DNA from: Dehalococcoidia bacterium | Lineage (GTDB): Bacteria > Chloroflexota > Dehalococcoidia > SpSt-223 | DNA: 64,000 bases | Reading direction: 5' to 3' | Assembly: GCA_025054935.1 (NCBI GenBank) | Contig: JANWZD010000016.1 | Coordinates: forward strand, 22,960-86,959 | In this document: one piece after another, positions 27,417 through 37,874 of the stretch | How positions within the stretch are numbered: position 1 is the stretch's first letter | Layout of the letters: each line of letters begins with the position of its first letter | Program-made: the position numbers and the translations under genes | Notes under the pieces: generated by a model | Seen by the model: the letters and a program-made list of their open reading frames with translations, nothing else | What the model was told of the DNA's origin: nothing | Database searches by the model: none

Positions 27417-30170
27417 ATGCTCAAGTGGCTGAAGAACCTCCTCATTAGTGACTCACCCGAGAAGACGATCAAGCGGCTTACCCCCATTGTTCAGCAGATC
27501 AATGAGCTCGAGCCGCAGTTTGTTGGACTGAGCGACGAGGCGCTGCGCCGCAAGACCGAAGAATTTCGGCAGCGGCTCGCCGACGGCGAGGGGTTAGACG
27601 ACCTGCTGCCCGAGGCATTCGCTGCCGTCCGCGAAGCAGCGCGCCGCTCGATTGGGCTGCGTCACTTCGATGTCCAGCTGCTGGGCGGCATGGTGCTTCA
27701 CGAAGGCAAGATTGCGGAGATGCGGACGGGCGAAGGGAAGACCCTTGTCGCCACGCTGCCCGCTTACCTGAATGCGCTGACCGGGCGCGGCGTCCATGTG
27801 GTCACAGTGAACGACTACCTCGCTAAGCGCGATGTCCAATGGATGGGGCCGGTGTATCATCGGCTGGGCGTCTCGGTGGCGTCGATCCAGCACGAAGCAT
27901 CGTTCTTGTACAACCCGGAATGGACAGAAGGCGACCCGCGCTTTCTTCATCTCCAACCGATCACGCGCAAAGAAGCCTACGCTGCAGATATTACCTACGG
28001 GACGAACAACGAGTTCGGCTTCGACTATCTTCGCGACAACATGGTAGTCGACCTGTCTCAGCGCGTGCAGCGAGGGTGGTACTATGCCATCGTCGATGAG
28101 GTAGACAACATTCTGATCGACGAAGCGCGAACGCCGCTCATCATCTCCGGCCAAGCGGAAGAGCCGACCGAGAAATACTATCACTTTGCGCGCGCAGTGC
28201 AGAATCTCCAGCCGGAAGAGGATTACACGGTTGACGAGAAAACCCGCTCGGTAATGTTAACTGATCAAGGGATCACTCGAATCGAGCGGATTCTCAAGAT
28301 CGATAACCTCTTTGATCCGGCGAATTTCGAGATTGCCCACCATGTTCAGAATGCGCTCAAGGCGAAAGTGCTGTTCAAGCGTGACCGCGACTATGTCGTG
28401 CGAAACGGCGAAGTAGTGATCGTTGACGAGTTTACCGGTCGGCTGATGTTTGGTCGCCGGTGGTCAGACGGCCTCCATCAGGCGATCGAGGCGAAAGAAG
28501 GGGTGAAGATCCAGCGAGAGAGCGTCACGCTGGCAACGATCACCTTCCAAAACTACTTCCGCATGTATGAAAAGCTCGCCGGGATGACCGGAACGGCGCT
28601 CACCGAACAAGAAGAGTTTCATAAGATCTACAACCTGGACGTCGTTCCCATTCCAACCCATAAGCCGATGATCAGGATCGACTACGGCGATGTGATCTAT
28701 AAGACCGAGAAAGCGAAATTCAATGCCGTTGTCGAAGAGATCATCGCTGAGCATAAAAAAGGCCGACCGGTCCTTGTCGGCACAGTCTCCATCGAGAAGA
28801 GCGAATATCTCTCCAGTTTGTTGTCGAAGCGCGGGATCCCGCACAATGTGCTCAACGCCAAGTATCATGAGCGTGAGGCATTGATCGTCGCTCAGGCTGG
28901 CGCGCCCGGCCAAGTCACAATTGCCACGAACATGGCAGGTCGCGGCACCGACATCATCCTTGGCGGCAACGTCGATCTGATGACCGACGATCTGCTGCGG
29001 AAGCAGGGAATTGAGCCGCATCAGGCGACGGAAGAACAGCGCGCTGCTGCGCGCGCCGAGGCCACTGCCCTCTGGGAGAAGCAGCGGGAGCAGGTCGTCG
29101 CTGCGGGAGGGCTGCATATCATCGGCACCGAGCGCCATGAAGCGCGCCGCATCGACAATCAGCTTCGCGGACGCGCCGGTCGTCAGGGTGATCCCGGGTC
29201 GTCTCGCTTCTTCGTCTCGCTTGAAGATGACATCATGCGCCGCTTCGGCGGCGATCGTGTCAAGAAAATCATGGAATGGGCCGGCATGGAAGAGGATGTG
29301 CCGATCGAACATCCTCTGGTCAGCAAGTCGATTGAGACGGCCCAGACCAAGGTCGAGGGATATAACTTCGACATTCGGAAGCACGTCGTTCAGTATGACG
29401 ACGTGATGAATAAGCAGCGCGAAGTCATCTACGGCGAGCGGAACAAGATCCTCTCCGGTGCCGACCTCAAGGCAAATATCCGGGAGATGATCCACCGCTC
29501 CCTCGAGAACCTGATCGCACAATATGTCGGCGATCGCGTCGACGAAGAGACCGATTTCGAGCCGCTGCTGAATCAGATTCGAATGATCTTCCCCCTGCCG
29601 GCTGAGATTACGCCGGAGTATCTCTCGAGGATGAGCGCCGACGAGGTGATCGATGTCATCCTCGAGGCCGCCGACCGTGCCTATGAAGAGAAAGAGCGCG
29701 AGGTCGGCAGCGAGAACATGCGCTTGCTGGAGCGGCTTGTCCTCCTCCGCGCGATCGACACCAACTGGGTCCAGCATCTGACCCAGATGGAGCATATCCG
29801 CGAGGGAATTGGGCTCCGTGCCTATGGCCAGGCCGACCCGCTGGTGGCATACAAGAAAGAGGCGTTCGCGCTCTACGACGAGCTTCGCGCAAACATTGAG
29901 CGCGATACTGTCAACATGATCTATCACGTCGGCATTCTTCAGACGCCGCCTCCGCCCCCGGCGGTCCGCAATATTCAGGAAAACCGTCCCCCAGACGCCG
30001 AGTCGGCCGCGCGCGCGCGTGCTGCCAGCCGCGCAGTGGCCCCTCCCGCTCGGAATGGCGCTCGCGCCGCCGCTCCTGTCGCCGTGGGCGCAGGCCGCAA
30101 GGTCGGACGCAACGAGCCGTGTCCCTGCGGAAGCGGGCGCAAATACAAGAAGTGCCACGGCGCCCTCTGA
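27417..30170 (+). CDS. secA: Preprotein translocase ATPase SecA
   Basis: 917 residues, a usual SecA length. Motor motifs are MRTGEGKT (Walker A), '[19 protein letters not shown]' (DEAD-like) and '[16 protein letters not shown]'. The preprotein cross-linking, helical-wing and helical-scaffold domains follow. The C-terminus holds a zinc-binding SEC-C motif, [17 protein letters not shown], after an Ala/Pro/Arg linker. SecA drives Sec-dependent export at the cytoplasmic membrane. The start is the ATG at 27417; an in-frame TTG two codons upstream is less likely. Confidence 0.98.
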   Translation: MLKWLKNLLISDSPEKTIKRLTPIVQQINELEPQFVGLSDEALRRKTEEFRQRLADGEGLDDLLPEAFAAVREAARRSIGLRHFDVQLLGGMVLHEGKIAEMRTGEGKTLVATLPAYLNALTGRGVHVVTVNDYLAKRDVQWMGPVYHRLGVSVASIQHEASFLYNPEWTEGDPRFLHLQPITRKEAYAADITYGTNNEFGFDYLRDNMVVDLSQRVQRGWYYAIVDEVDNILIDEARTPLIISGQAEEPTEKYYHFARAVQNLQPEEDYTVDEKTRSVMLTDQGITRIERILKIDNLFDPANFEIAHHVQNALKAKVLFKRDRDYVVRNGEVVIVDEFTGRLMFGRRWSDGLHQAIEAKEGVKIQRESVTLATITFQNYFRMYEKLAGMTGTALTEQEEFHKIYNLDVVPIPTHKPMIRIDYGDVIYKTEKAKFNAVVEEIIAEHKKGRPVLVGTVSIEKSEYLSSLLSKRGIPHNVLNAKYHEREALIVAQAGAPGQVTIATNMAGRGTDIILGGNVDLMTDDLLRKQGIEPHQATEEQRAAARAEATALWEKQREQVVAAGGLHIIGTERHEARRIDNQLRGRAGRQGDPGSSRFFVSLEDDIMRRFGGDRVKKIMEWAGMEEDVPIEHPLVSKSIETAQTKVEGYNFDIRKHVVQYDDVMNKQREVIYGERNKILSGADLKANIREMIHRSLENLIAQYVGDRVDEETDFEPLLNQIRMIFPLPAEITPEYLSRMSADEVIDVILEAADRAYEEKEREVGSENMRLLERLVLLRAIDTNWVQHLTQMEHIREGIGLRAYGQADPLVAYKKEAFALYDELRANIERDTVNMIYHVGILQTPPPPPAVRNIQENRPPDAESAARARAASRAVAPPARNGARAAAPVAVGAGRKVGRNEPCPCGSGRKYKKCHGAL

Positions 30171-30630
30171 GCGTGGCCTGAGTCAAAAAGGCGTTCATCC
30201 CTCTGCGGAAGCGCGGCCTCGTTCCTTCTCTCGCTGAAGGGGGGGAGGCGTTTCTGCGCATCGCCGCCAGCAGGAATAGCTTGCTGATTCCCTCGGCGCT
30301 GAGCGGATGGCGCTGTTCGGGGTGAAGAGCGCCGGCGCTGACCCCGCCTGCCCACCGCCGGCCGCCAACGAGGTCTCGTTGCTGTCGCGGCGAGAAAGGT
30401 CAGCGCGAGAGCGCGTCACATGCCTGCATGCTGGCCCGCAGCGTGCCGGCGTCGCAGAAGGGGCGCTGCGAGCAGGCGGAATGCACCAGCCAGAGGAAGG
30501 CGGTGATTGCCGAGCGTCGCTGAGAGGGCGTTGTCGCGACCAGAACGTCCAGCTAGCAAGGCTGCGCGTCATGCCAAGAAGGTCGCTCGACTGAAGCGGC
30601 GTTTTGAGGCACGGGCGGGATGGACGAAGC

Positions 30631-30665
30631 GTCATTGCGGGGACAACGCGGCGCTGCCGGCACCG
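30631..30665. repeat. Degenerate GTCATTGCG repeat, half copy
   Basis: GTCATTGCGGGGACAACGCGG matches the left flank of the element at 9281 but lacks the pairing arm, so it looks decayed. Confidence 0.35.
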
Positions 30666-30710
30666 AACGCTGTCGCAGCGCTCCACCGGCTCGCGCCCGA
30701 GCAAGAAAAC

Positions 30711-30753
30711 GTTATGGCGAGGAGGGCGCGAAGCGCCCGACGCGACAATCCCG
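30711..30753. repeat. Degenerate palindromic GTCATTGCG...CAATCCCG element
   Basis: GTTATGGCGAGGA, a perfect GGGCGC-GAA-GCGCCC hairpin, then CAATCCCG. The layout is the same as the element at 9281. Confidence 0.5.
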
Positions 30754-30904
30754 ATCAGCCCTGCCCCGCCGCTGTGCCGCAGCGAGCGAGAAAGAGGCGG
30801 TAGGCAGCAATACGCCGCTGCAAAACGTGCCGAGCCGCCGCCGGCGATTTGGCTTGCGCTGCGCGCCCCTCGAGACGGCCCGCCTATCGCGCGGGAGAAG
30901 GGGG

Positions 30905-31492
30905 TTATTGCCCGCGCTGAAGGCGGCGGATCTTATTCACCAGCAACCAGCGGTCCTGCTCGTTGAGCAGATTGCCGAAGGGCGGCATGCCGTTCTGCGT
31001 GCCTTCGGGGTTATAGTTCAGGCCGCTCGTCAGAATGTAGAACAGGTCGCCGTCGGTTCGGTTCACGGTTACGGGGTCTTTCAGGCTCGGCGCGGGACGT
31101 CCTTGATAGGCAGTGAAGAAGGCATTGGCGCGCCCGTTCCCTTCTCCCTGCGGGCCGTGGCAGAAGGCACAGTTCGTCGCATAGAGGGCGTCGCCGCGCT
31201 GGGCGTTTTGAGTGAGCGGAATAGGGTTCTGCAGGCGGCTTGCTTCGACTGCGCTTGGCTTGTAGTTTGCGCCTGTCACCGGTACCGCGCCCTCGGGGGG
31301 ATACAGCCGTCGCGGCTCTTGCGAGCGGAACGACTGTTGGTAGTGCATCTCGGGGAAGAGGTCAAAAGGATACTGGCCGCCGGCAAACGGCCAGACGTTG
31401 CCGTTCAGCGGTTGATTCACCGTCGGAGTGCAGGCGGTCGACAGCGCGCTTGCGCCTATCGCGAGGGCTGCAAGAATGAGCGGGAGTCGCAT
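30905..31492 (-). CDS. actE: ACIII monohaem cytochrome c subunit (ActE-like lipoprotein)
   Basis: 195 residues. A lipoprotein signal peptide ends in the lipobox ALSTAC at about residue 20. One haem-binding motif, CAFCH, lies near residue 110 followed by GPQGEGNG, and a distal Met ligand is likely in GMPPFG. It is the last gene of the ACIII operon, matching ActE. It carries electrons from the pentahaem subunit to a periplasmic cytochrome c or oxidase. AAGGAGAG precedes the ATG; it follows actD by 11 bases. Confidence 0.87.
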   Translation of the reverse strand: MRLPLILAALAIGASALSTACTPTVNQPLNGNVWPFAGGQYPFDLFPEMHYQQSFRSQEPRRLYPPEGAVPVTGANYKPSAVEASRLQNPIPLTQNAQRGDALYATNCAFCHGPQGEGNGRANAFFTAYQGRPAPSLKDPVTVNRTDGDLFYILTSGLNYNPEGTQNGMPPFGNLLNEQDRWLLVNKIRRLQRGQ

Positions 31493-31503
31493 CGGCGCTC
31501 TCC

Positions 31504-32037
31504 TTAGCCGGCTCGCCCGGCAGCGGCCGCTTCCCGAACGACATCTTCGGCGCCGACCCGCTGAAAGATCGCCTCTGCTTCGGCCAGCCGCTCCGGCGAC
31601 CCTTGCGCCACAATGCCGATGAAGCCGTCGGTCGTGATACGCGGGTCGTAAACGCCGCCTTCGAGGTTGGGGAGGCGCGATTCAAACAGCGTGCCGAGAA
31701 TGGTGAAGATGATCGCGCCGAGCATCGTCCCTTCGTAGGTGATGATGACCATCGGCGGGATCGAGAGGATCGGTTTCCCGCCGGTGATCATCGGATAGGT
31801 GATCTGCATCCCGCCGGTGATCAGGATGCCCGCGACGAAGCCACAAATCGCGCCGATGATGGGGAAGATGAACAGCCGGTGCGGCGCGACATGCTCCCCA
31901 AAGACCTCTTCGGGATAGGGACAGCCGGTCAAGATGTCATAGTCGCCTTTGTGCGGGTCGAAGCCCGCGTTCTTGAGCGCCTGCGCGGCATCAGCCGCCA
32001 GCTCGGGCGTTTTGAAGAGGCCGAGAATCTGTGCCAT
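31504..32037 (-). CDS. actD: ACIII subunit ActD (DUF3341 membrane protein)
   Basis: 177 residues. A cytosolic alpha/beta start (MAQILGLFKTPELAADAAQAL) is followed by two transmembrane helices around residues 52-75 and 100-122, then a C-terminal soluble tail. This is the DUF3341 architecture of ActD. The start at 32037 sits behind GGAGTAAGG; the longer frame would run into the upstream gene. It is one of the membrane subunits of the quinol:cytochrome c oxidoreductase. Confidence 0.87.
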   Translation of the reverse strand: MAQILGLFKTPELAADAAQALKNAGFDPHKGDYDILTGCPYPEEVFGEHVAPHRLFIFPIIGAICGFVAGILITGGMQITYPMITGGKPILSIPPMVIITYEGTMLGAIIFTILGTLFESRLPNLEGGVYDPRITTDGFIGIVAQGSPERLAEAEAIFQRVGAEDVVREAAAAGRAG

Positions 32038-32042
32038 CGCCC

Positions 32043-33413
32043 TTACTCCTTCACAATCGCCGGCACGCGCATCCGGCCGAGCGGAATGTCGGCAGTAAAC
32101 TTCTGCCCCTCTTTGATCTCCCAGAGCGGGATCGGTGGGCACACCTTCGAGAACAGCAGCAGGAACAGCCCGACGAGCGCGACCGACCCGATGACGAGGC
32201 CGATCTCGACGAGGTTCGGGTTATAGACGTTCCACATGTAGGTGAACTCTTCTTTCTGCTCGAGGGCGGGAACGATCAGCCAGAACCGCTCCGACCACAT
32301 CCCGATGTTGACGAGAACCGAGGTCCAGAACATGAGGGTGATGTTCCGCCGGTTGCTCCGCTTCAGCCAGAGCGGGATGGGAATGATGAACGAGGTGATC
32401 AGCACAACCCAGAAGAGCACTCCCCACGGCCACGAGAAGAAGCGCAGTTCCATCACCACCAGCTCGGCGGGCTCGGCGGCGTAGATCGCGTAGAAAACGT
32501 CGAGCATGAAGAAGTAGAGCCAGGTGCAGGCGACAGCGATCAGCAGCCGGCCGATCGCATCAAAGTGCTCGGGGCGGAGGTGGTTCCGCCAGCCGAAGAA
32601 CTTCCGCATAATCGCCATCAGCGTCAGCACTGCAGACACGCCGGAATGCACTGCGCCGATCACGAAGTAAGGGGCGAAGACGGTCGCGTGCCACACGGGA
32701 ACGAGCGAGACAGCGAAGTCCCAAGACACGATCGAGTGGACTGAGACGAAGACCGGCAGAATGAGCGCCGAGAGCAGCACGCCGACGATCGTCTGCATCT
32801 TCCATTGGCGTGGCGTACCCCGCCACCCCAGCGCGAGGGCGCCGTAAATCGTCTTCCGCATTCCGGTCGACCGGTCGCGGATGGCGGCGAAGTCGGGGAT
32901 GAGCGCCACGAGCACAAACAGCGCCGACCCCGTCAGGTAGGTGAAGATGGCGCTCGGGTCCCACACGAGCGGCGAGCGCGGGTTCGGAAAGATCTGGTGG
33001 TTGAAGTCGTACGGGAAGACCCAGTAGACGATCCGCCACGGCCGGCCGGTGTGGATCAGGGGAAAGAGGGCTGCGGTCGCGAGCGAAAAGACCGTCATGG
33101 TCTCGGCGGCGCGCGTAATCGGCCGCTTCCATTCTGCTTGGGTTAACCGGAGGATTGACGAAATCATCGTTCCGGCGTGGCTGATGCCGACCCAGAAGAC
33201 GAAGTTTGTGATCATGAAGCCCCAGAAAACCGGCCGGTTCAGCCCGGTCAGCCCGAGGCCAAAGATCACCATGAAGGTGAACGAGATCACCATCAGCGAG
33301 GCGATCAGCGCAAGGATCGTCGCCGAGACCCAGAACCGCATCGGGGTCACAAAGATCGAACGAAGCAGCTCCTCGTTGATCTGCCGGTCGGTCAGTGTCA
33401 CGCGTTCTTGCAT
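32043..33413 (-). CDS. actC: ACIII NrfD-family quinol-binding membrane subunit (ActC-like)
   Basis: 456 residues with about ten transmembrane helices. The characteristic NrfD/ActC segments 'FWVGISHAGTMISSILRLTQAEWKRPITRAAETMTVFS' and 'FPLIHTGRPWRIVYWVFPYD' are present, with 'SVHSIVSWDFAVSLVPVWH' further on. ActC binds menaquinol and is thought to contribute to proton translocation. I assign this copy as ActC because SHAGT is intact here and missing from the neighbouring paralogue. GGAGTAAGACG precedes the ATG. Confidence 0.9.
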   Translation of the reverse strand: MQERVTLTDRQINEELLRSIFVTPMRFWVSATILALIASLMVISFTFMVIFGLGLTGLNRPVFWGFMITNFVFWVGISHAGTMISSILRLTQAEWKRPITRAAETMTVFSLATAALFPLIHTGRPWRIVYWVFPYDFNHQIFPNPRSPLVWDPSAIFTYLTGSALFVLVALIPDFAAIRDRSTGMRKTIYGALALGWRGTPRQWKMQTIVGVLLSALILPVFVSVHSIVSWDFAVSLVPVWHATVFAPYFVIGAVHSGVSAVLTLMAIMRKFFGWRNHLRPEHFDAIGRLLIAVACTWLYFFMLDVFYAIYAAEPAELVVMELRFFSWPWGVLFWVVLITSFIIPIPLWLKRSNRRNITLMFWTSVLVNIGMWSERFWLIVPALEQKEEFTYMWNVYNPNLVEIGLVIGSVALVGLFLLLFSKVCPPIPLWEIKEGQKFTADIPLGRMRVPAIVKE

Positions 33414-33417
33414 CGTC

Positions 33418-34788
33418 TTACTCCGGCTTCCCGATCACAACCACCTGGCCGAGAAGATACTTGCGTCTCGTCCGGTAGAGCAGCCCTTCCTTCATCTCCC
33501 AGAGGTTCAGCCGCGGGACGAGGCGAAGGGCGACGAGGTAGAGAAAGACCGCGCCGCCGATAAACCCCGGGATGATCAGCAGATCGGCGAGGTCTGGCCA
33601 CTGGAACGGCGGAATGACCTCCACCAGCTCGCCGCCGTGCTGCGTGAGCGACCACGGTCCGACAAAGAGCCGCACATTGTTCATGAAATTGCCGAAGAGC
33701 ACGATACAGGCGACCACAATCGGCCCCCGAATGCTCTTCCGGATGGGATTCCACATCAGGATGAGCAGCGGAAGGACGAAGTTGCTCAGGAAGGCGAGCA
33801 GGAAGGGAATGAAGTAGGGGCCGAACATCAACAGCTGCAGCAGCTGAATCTCGTTCGGCTTGCGGCCGTACCAGAAGAGGATGAAAGCGGACCACCAGAA
33901 GTAGAACCAGAGCAGCGACAGGGCGAGCAGCAGTTTGCCGAGACCCCAGAACTGGTCGAGGCCGATGTAGTCTGCGTAGCCAAATCGGCGGTAGAGGCCG
34001 AGCGTCACGATCAACGTTGCAACGCCCGCCTGCAGACCCGTGATCGAGAATTGCGCCGGGTAGACCGCGTCGATCCAGCCGGGAACGAGCGACATCGAAA
34101 AGTCGGTCGCGATCAGCATCCCGGCGAAGACATACATCGCAAGATAGAAGGCGCCGAGCGGCGTGAGCGCTGTCCGCGCCACCCGCCACTGTTTCATCCC
34201 GCCAATCCATCCTGCTGCCCGGTCAAGCAGCGGCCCCCGGATGCCGCGGTCGCGCAGCGCAGCCCAGTCGGGAACAGCGGAGACAGAGAACATCGCAAGG
34301 CCGACTGCAGCGAGCCCGAGCAGAGCGAGAAAGTCATAGACCCACGGCGCGCCGGGCCAGCCGAACCAGATCGTCCGCTGGCCGGGAAGCCGAGTTGGGA
34401 GCACAACGAGCAGCGGGATGGAGAGCAGCACCAGCAGCAGGGCGGTCACGGTGAACGCTTCGGCGGGCCGCGTGAACGGGCGGCGCCAATCGCCTTTCAC
34501 GAGGCGTGTCGCAATCGCCGGCAGGGGCGCGGCGACGAAAGCGCACATGATGAAGGCGAAAGTCGCTGCGGTCCACCCCCAGCCAGTCGAAGGGGTAGCA
34601 AGCAGGATCTTCAGGGCGAGCCCGACGATGCCGACAACGAAGAGAATGCCCGTCACAAGCGTCCACGTCCGCAGCTGCGGCGCGGGGTTTTCGTAGCGCC
34701 GGGCGAGATCGGTAGTCAGCGAGGCGCTGGTATAGGTTGGCAGCTCCGGGCCGTGGGGCCCGGCGGCGTGATAGGTGTCGTCAGCCAT
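33418..34788 (-). CDS. actF: ACIII second NrfD-like membrane subunit (ActF-like)
   Basis: 456 residues with about ten transmembrane helices, the same length as the ActC-like protein. It resembles NrfD but lacks the SHAGT motif; 'VSAVPDWAALRDRG' and 'TDFSMSLVPGWIDAVYPAQF' align to the corresponding ActC segments. In characterised ACIII complexes ActF is the second NrfD-like subunit and lacks a quinone site. It lies between the FeS subunit and ActC, whereas actF is often last in the operon, so the ActF label is by sequence type rather than position. Confidence 0.82.
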   Translation of the reverse strand: MADDTYHAAGPHGPELPTYTSASLTTDLARRYENPAPQLRTWTLVTGILFVVGIVGLALKILLATPSTGWGWTAATFAFIMCAFVAAPLPAIATRLVKGDWRRPFTRPAEAFTVTALLLVLLSIPLLVVLPTRLPGQRTIWFGWPGAPWVYDFLALLGLAAVGLAMFSVSAVPDWAALRDRGIRGPLLDRAAGWIGGMKQWRVARTALTPLGAFYLAMYVFAGMLIATDFSMSLVPGWIDAVYPAQFSITGLQAGVATLIVTLGLYRRFGYADYIGLDQFWGLGKLLLALSLLWFYFWWSAFILFWYGRKPNEIQLLQLLMFGPYFIPFLLAFLSNFVLPLLILMWNPIRKSIRGPIVVACIVLFGNFMNNVRLFVGPWSLTQHGGELVEVIPPFQWPDLADLLIIPGFIGGAVFLYLVALRLVPRLNLWEMKEGLLYRTRRKYLLGQVVVIGKPE

Positions 34789-34878
34789 CAGGGTTCCCCT
34801 TGCGCGCGCTGCTCTCCCAGCCGGCGGCGCGCAGACCCGCGCGCTCCTCAGTCCTGCGACACGACAGCATGGGCGACA

Positions 34879-35613
34879 TCAGCGGCTCTTCTCCGCGCCT
34901 TGGTAGTTCGGGTCGACTTTCTTCAAGTGATAGACCCCCGGCTCCGTACCCAAATGCTCGAGGAGCCGGTAGTGACGCGCATCCTTCGCCAACTGGCTGA
35001 CCAAGCTCGACGGGTCGGCCAAGTTGCCGAAGACGATCGCGCCTGTCGGGCACGCTTGGGCGCAGGCGGTCGTGAATTCCTGATCGCGCACGGTGCGGCC
35101 TTCGAACTTGGCCCGCCGCTCGGCCCGGCGGATGCGCTGCACGCAGAACGTGCATTTCTCCATGATGCCTTTGGAGCGAATGGTGACGTCCGGGTTCAGT
35201 TGGAAATTGAGGGGCTCTGGCCACTCGCGTTCCCAGTAGTTGAAGTACCGCGCGTGATACGGGCAGTTGTTGGCACAGTAGCGTGTTCCGACGCAGCGGT
35301 TGTAGACCTGAACGTTCAGCCCCTCGGGGTTGTGATAGGCGGCATAAACGGGGCAGACAGGCTCGCACGGCGCGTTCGTGCAATGGACGCACAAAACCGG
35401 CAAGTAGCCGACCTTGACCTTCGCCGGGTCGTTCTCATCGATGCCCGACCAATAGCGTTCGACCCGAATCCACTGGATCGAGCGAGCCTGGAGAACAATA
35501 TCCGGCGTGTTGAGGGGGATGTTGTTCTCCGCCTGACACGCCACAACGCACGCCTGACAGCCCGTGCAGCGGTCGAGGTCGATCACCATGCCCCAACGCT
35601 TTCTCTCCGCCAT
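34879..35613 (-). CDS. ACIII 4Fe-4S ferredoxin subunit (ActB C-terminal half)
   Basis: 244 residues of the DmsB/NrfC type. Four cysteine clusters are visible: CTGCQACVVAC, CVHCTNAPCEPVC, CVGTRYCANNC, and CTFCVQR plus CAQACPTGA. In characterised ACIII this domain is fused to the molybdopterin-like domain as ActB; here it is a separate gene 26 bases downstream of it. It relays electrons from the quinol site to the haem subunits. GAGGATC precedes the ATG. The ~90 bases to the next gene hold no ORF. Confidence 0.88.
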   Translation of the reverse strand: MAERKRWGMVIDLDRCTGCQACVVACQAENNIPLNTPDIVLQARSIQWIRVERYWSGIDENDPAKVKVGYLPVLCVHCTNAPCEPVCPVYAAYHNPEGLNVQVYNRCVGTRYCANNCPYHARYFNYWEREWPEPLNFQLNPDVTIRSKGIMEKCTFCVQRIRRAERRAKFEGRTVRDQEFTTACAQACPTGAIVFGNLADPSSLVSQLAKDARHYRLLEHLGTEPGVYHLKKVDPNYQGAEKSR

Positions 35614-35639
35614 CGTCGATCCTCGCGGCGCGGTTGCGC

Positions 35640-37865
35640 CTAGCTATCCTTGTTCGTGATTTTCAGCGCCTCAGCGCCCTTGAGCTGGACGGCCGGCACA
35701 TAGCCCTCGAGCTTCGTCAGCGGCACACGCCGGCCGGTTTTCGTCAGCCGCACCCTCGTCGCCGCCCACGCAAGGGCTCCCGTCTGCGGCTCGGTTAGGT
35801 CAGCAAGAAGGCCGATCGGATTGACCCCCACCCCTTTCTGCCAGCGGCCGCCTGCGGTGTGGCCGTTCCCGATCGGGATCGCGACCGTCCAGTCAGGGGT
35901 GCCGTAGTTGATGTAGACCGGCGCCTCGATCCGGCCGGTTGGGCTTTCGACGACGACCACGTCGCCTTCCCGCACCCCGAGCCGGTCGGCCACCCGCCGG
36001 TTGATCTCGACCCAGGTTCCCCAGGCCATTGTCGTCACTGGGTCTGGCGTCTGCTGCAGCCAGGGCAGCTGTGCCCCCTCGGGCGAGCCGAGCGTCGGCG
36101 ACATGAACGGCTGGAGGAAGAACGGATAGCTGTCGTCGCCGGCAAAGCGAGCGGGCTCGGGCGAGGTGGCGAAGCTTGCCGGCCGCGTCGCCGCTGCCTG
36201 CGTGATCGCTGTTGACCACCACCCGCCGCGCTGCTGCACCCCATTCAGGAAGAGATCGAACGTCTCCGCAGTCACAGAGCCGGCGCGACGGTCAAAGAAC
36301 GGCTGCACGAACAGCCGCGCCCCGTCGCGGATGGTAGGGAACGGCACAGCCCGCACGACCTCCCCGCCGATCGCGCGCATCACGTCAAGAATGGTGTCGC
36401 CGAACTGCCGCGTATCGAACACGCGGTTGACAACCGGCTGCTTGAAGGTCACGACTTGGTATCCCGGGCCGTGATCCGGCACCTCGACGCCCCACTCTTC
36501 GAGCGGGCTGTGCGATGGCAGGATCAGGTCGGCGAGTTCGCTCGTTTCGTCGGGCAGGGTCGAGAAGCTGATGACACGGCCGGCGTTGAGCATCACCTCG
36601 CGAACACCGAGCGCCGGCGGCAGCGAAAAGACCGGATTGACGTTGAAGACGAGAATAACTGCCGCGCTGCCGAGCTGGCGCAGGCGGATCATCTCCCCTT
36701 GCCAGCTCGTAAACGAACTCGTTCCGCTGCGGAAAGGAGCGGTGAAATTCGGAATTGCGGGCGGCGCGGGGTTGAGGCGCACGCCGCCGGGCCGCCCGAC
36801 TGTGCCAAGGAGGTGGTTCAAATTCAGAATCTGGGTCAGGTTGAACAACCCGTTGGTGTGCGCCCCCGCTGACCCGCCCCCGATCACGACTGCGGGACGG
36901 TTCTGCCCCAGCCGTTGGGCGATCGCTCGAATGCGTTCGGCCGGAATACCAGTCTGCGCGGCGACTTGGTCGGCAGCAAAGGCCGCCAGCGCTTGCGCTC
37001 CGCCGCTGGGATAGGCGGCCGGGTCGCCGAAGTTCCCCGCCATCAGCGCCTGCGCGATTGCCAGCGCGACAAGCCCTTCCGATCCCGGGCGGCAAGGAAC
37101 GTACTCGTCGGCATTCGCGGCGGTCGCCGAAAAGCGCGAGTCGATATGGATAAGATAGCCCCGCGTCGCTTTTCCTTGGCGGAACTGCCCATAGCCGATG
37201 CCGCTCCGCACCGGGTTGCCCCACGCTCCCAGCCAGTCGGCGCCGATCGAGAGCACCGTGTTGGCGCGCGCGAGGTCGTAGTCGGGGAGCGCCTCGGCGC
37301 CGAAAACCCGCTGAACGGCAGCGCGGTAGACCGCGTCATCGTTCAAGTCGAGGGTGAGCAACGACCCCCCGAGGGCGCGGACGAACGCCTCGACGGCGAC
37401 CAAAGTGGGACCGCTGAGCGGCGGGGTCATCACGACGAGACGGCCGCCTGTCGCCCCACGGACCGCTTCGGCGGCCTGGGCGATAGCGTCGCTCCACGAG
37501 AGCGGGGCGTAGTTTCCGCTACCGCGCGGCCCGTTCAGGCGGAGCGGCCGCTGATAGCGGTCGGGGTGATAGAGCAACTGGACAAGCGCTTGATCCCAGA
37601 CGCTCGATTTGCCTTGGTTGACTGGATGGTCGGGATTGCCTTCGACCTTGAGCGCGCGGCCCTCCATCACGCGGACGATGACGCCGTTGCCACGCGTGCC
37701 GGCGGTGGCATACCAGTTGTCGCGGCCGGTGACCAAGTCCTCGGGAATGCGCGTCGGGCTTTCGACCTTCATCTCGCGCGCGGGGATCGTGCAGCCGGCA
37801 AAGACGACCGCTCCTGCGGAGGAGGCGCCGGCGAGTTTCAGAAAGTCTCGGCGACTTGCCGCCAT
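35640..37865 (-). CDS. actB: ACIII molybdopterin-oxidoreductase-like subunit (ActB N-terminal half)
   Basis: 741 residues. A twin-arginine signal, SRRDFLKLAG, is followed by a lipobox-like VVFAGC near residue 25, so a Tat-exported lipoprotein is likely. The body is a molybdopterin-oxidoreductase fold (NWYATAGTRGNGVIVRVMEGRALKVEGN, 'GGGSAGAHTNGLFNL', 'LADLILPSHSPLEEWG') without an N-terminal FeS cysteine motif. ActB of ACIII keeps this fold but binds no molybdenum cofactor; the same is expected here. AGGAGGAG precedes the ATG. It follows the pentahaem gene by 9 bases. Confidence 0.9.
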   Translation of the reverse strand: MAASRRDFLKLAGASSAGAVVFAGCTIPAREMKVESPTRIPEDLVTGRDNWYATAGTRGNGVIVRVMEGRALKVEGNPDHPVNQGKSSVWDQALVQLLYHPDRYQRPLRLNGPRGSGNYAPLSWSDAIAQAAEAVRGATGGRLVVMTPPLSGPTLVAVEAFVRALGGSLLTLDLNDDAVYRAAVQRVFGAEALPDYDLARANTVLSIGADWLGAWGNPVRSGIGYGQFRQGKATRGYLIHIDSRFSATAANADEYVPCRPGSEGLVALAIAQALMAGNFGDPAAYPSGGAQALAAFAADQVAAQTGIPAERIRAIAQRLGQNRPAVVIGGGSAGAHTNGLFNLTQILNLNHLLGTVGRPGGVRLNPAPPAIPNFTAPFRSGTSSFTSWQGEMIRLRQLGSAAVILVFNVNPVFSLPPALGVREVMLNAGRVISFSTLPDETSELADLILPSHSPLEEWGVEVPDHGPGYQVVTFKQPVVNRVFDTRQFGDTILDVMRAIGGEVVRAVPFPTIRDGARLFVQPFFDRRAGSVTAETFDLFLNGVQQRGGWWSTAITQAAATRPASFATSPEPARFAGDDSYPFFLQPFMSPTLGSPEGAQLPWLQQTPDPVTTMAWGTWVEINRRVADRLGVREGDVVVVESPTGRIEAPVYINYGTPDWTVAIPIGNGHTAGGRWQKGVGVNPIGLLADLTEPQTGALAWAATRVRLTKTGRRVPLTKLEGYVPAVQLKGAEALKITNKDS

Positions 37866-37874
37866 CGGCTCCTC

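Larger units (their letters stand above)
30171..30904. other. 734-base gap with degenerate repeats
   Basis: Lies between secA and the convergent ACIII operon end. No supported ORF or obvious terminator. It contains two degenerate palindromic repeats (30631, 30711) and variants of the 'GTCATGCCAAGAAG' and 'GTTGCTGTCGCGGCGAGAAA' type. Confidence 0.55.

Noticed and set aside
33049..35643. 864-codon open frame on the plus strand opposite the ACIII genes
   Set aside because: It is antisense to well-supported membrane subunits, is compositionally biased (Asp/Arg/Glu-rich), and has no ribosome-binding site or domain.
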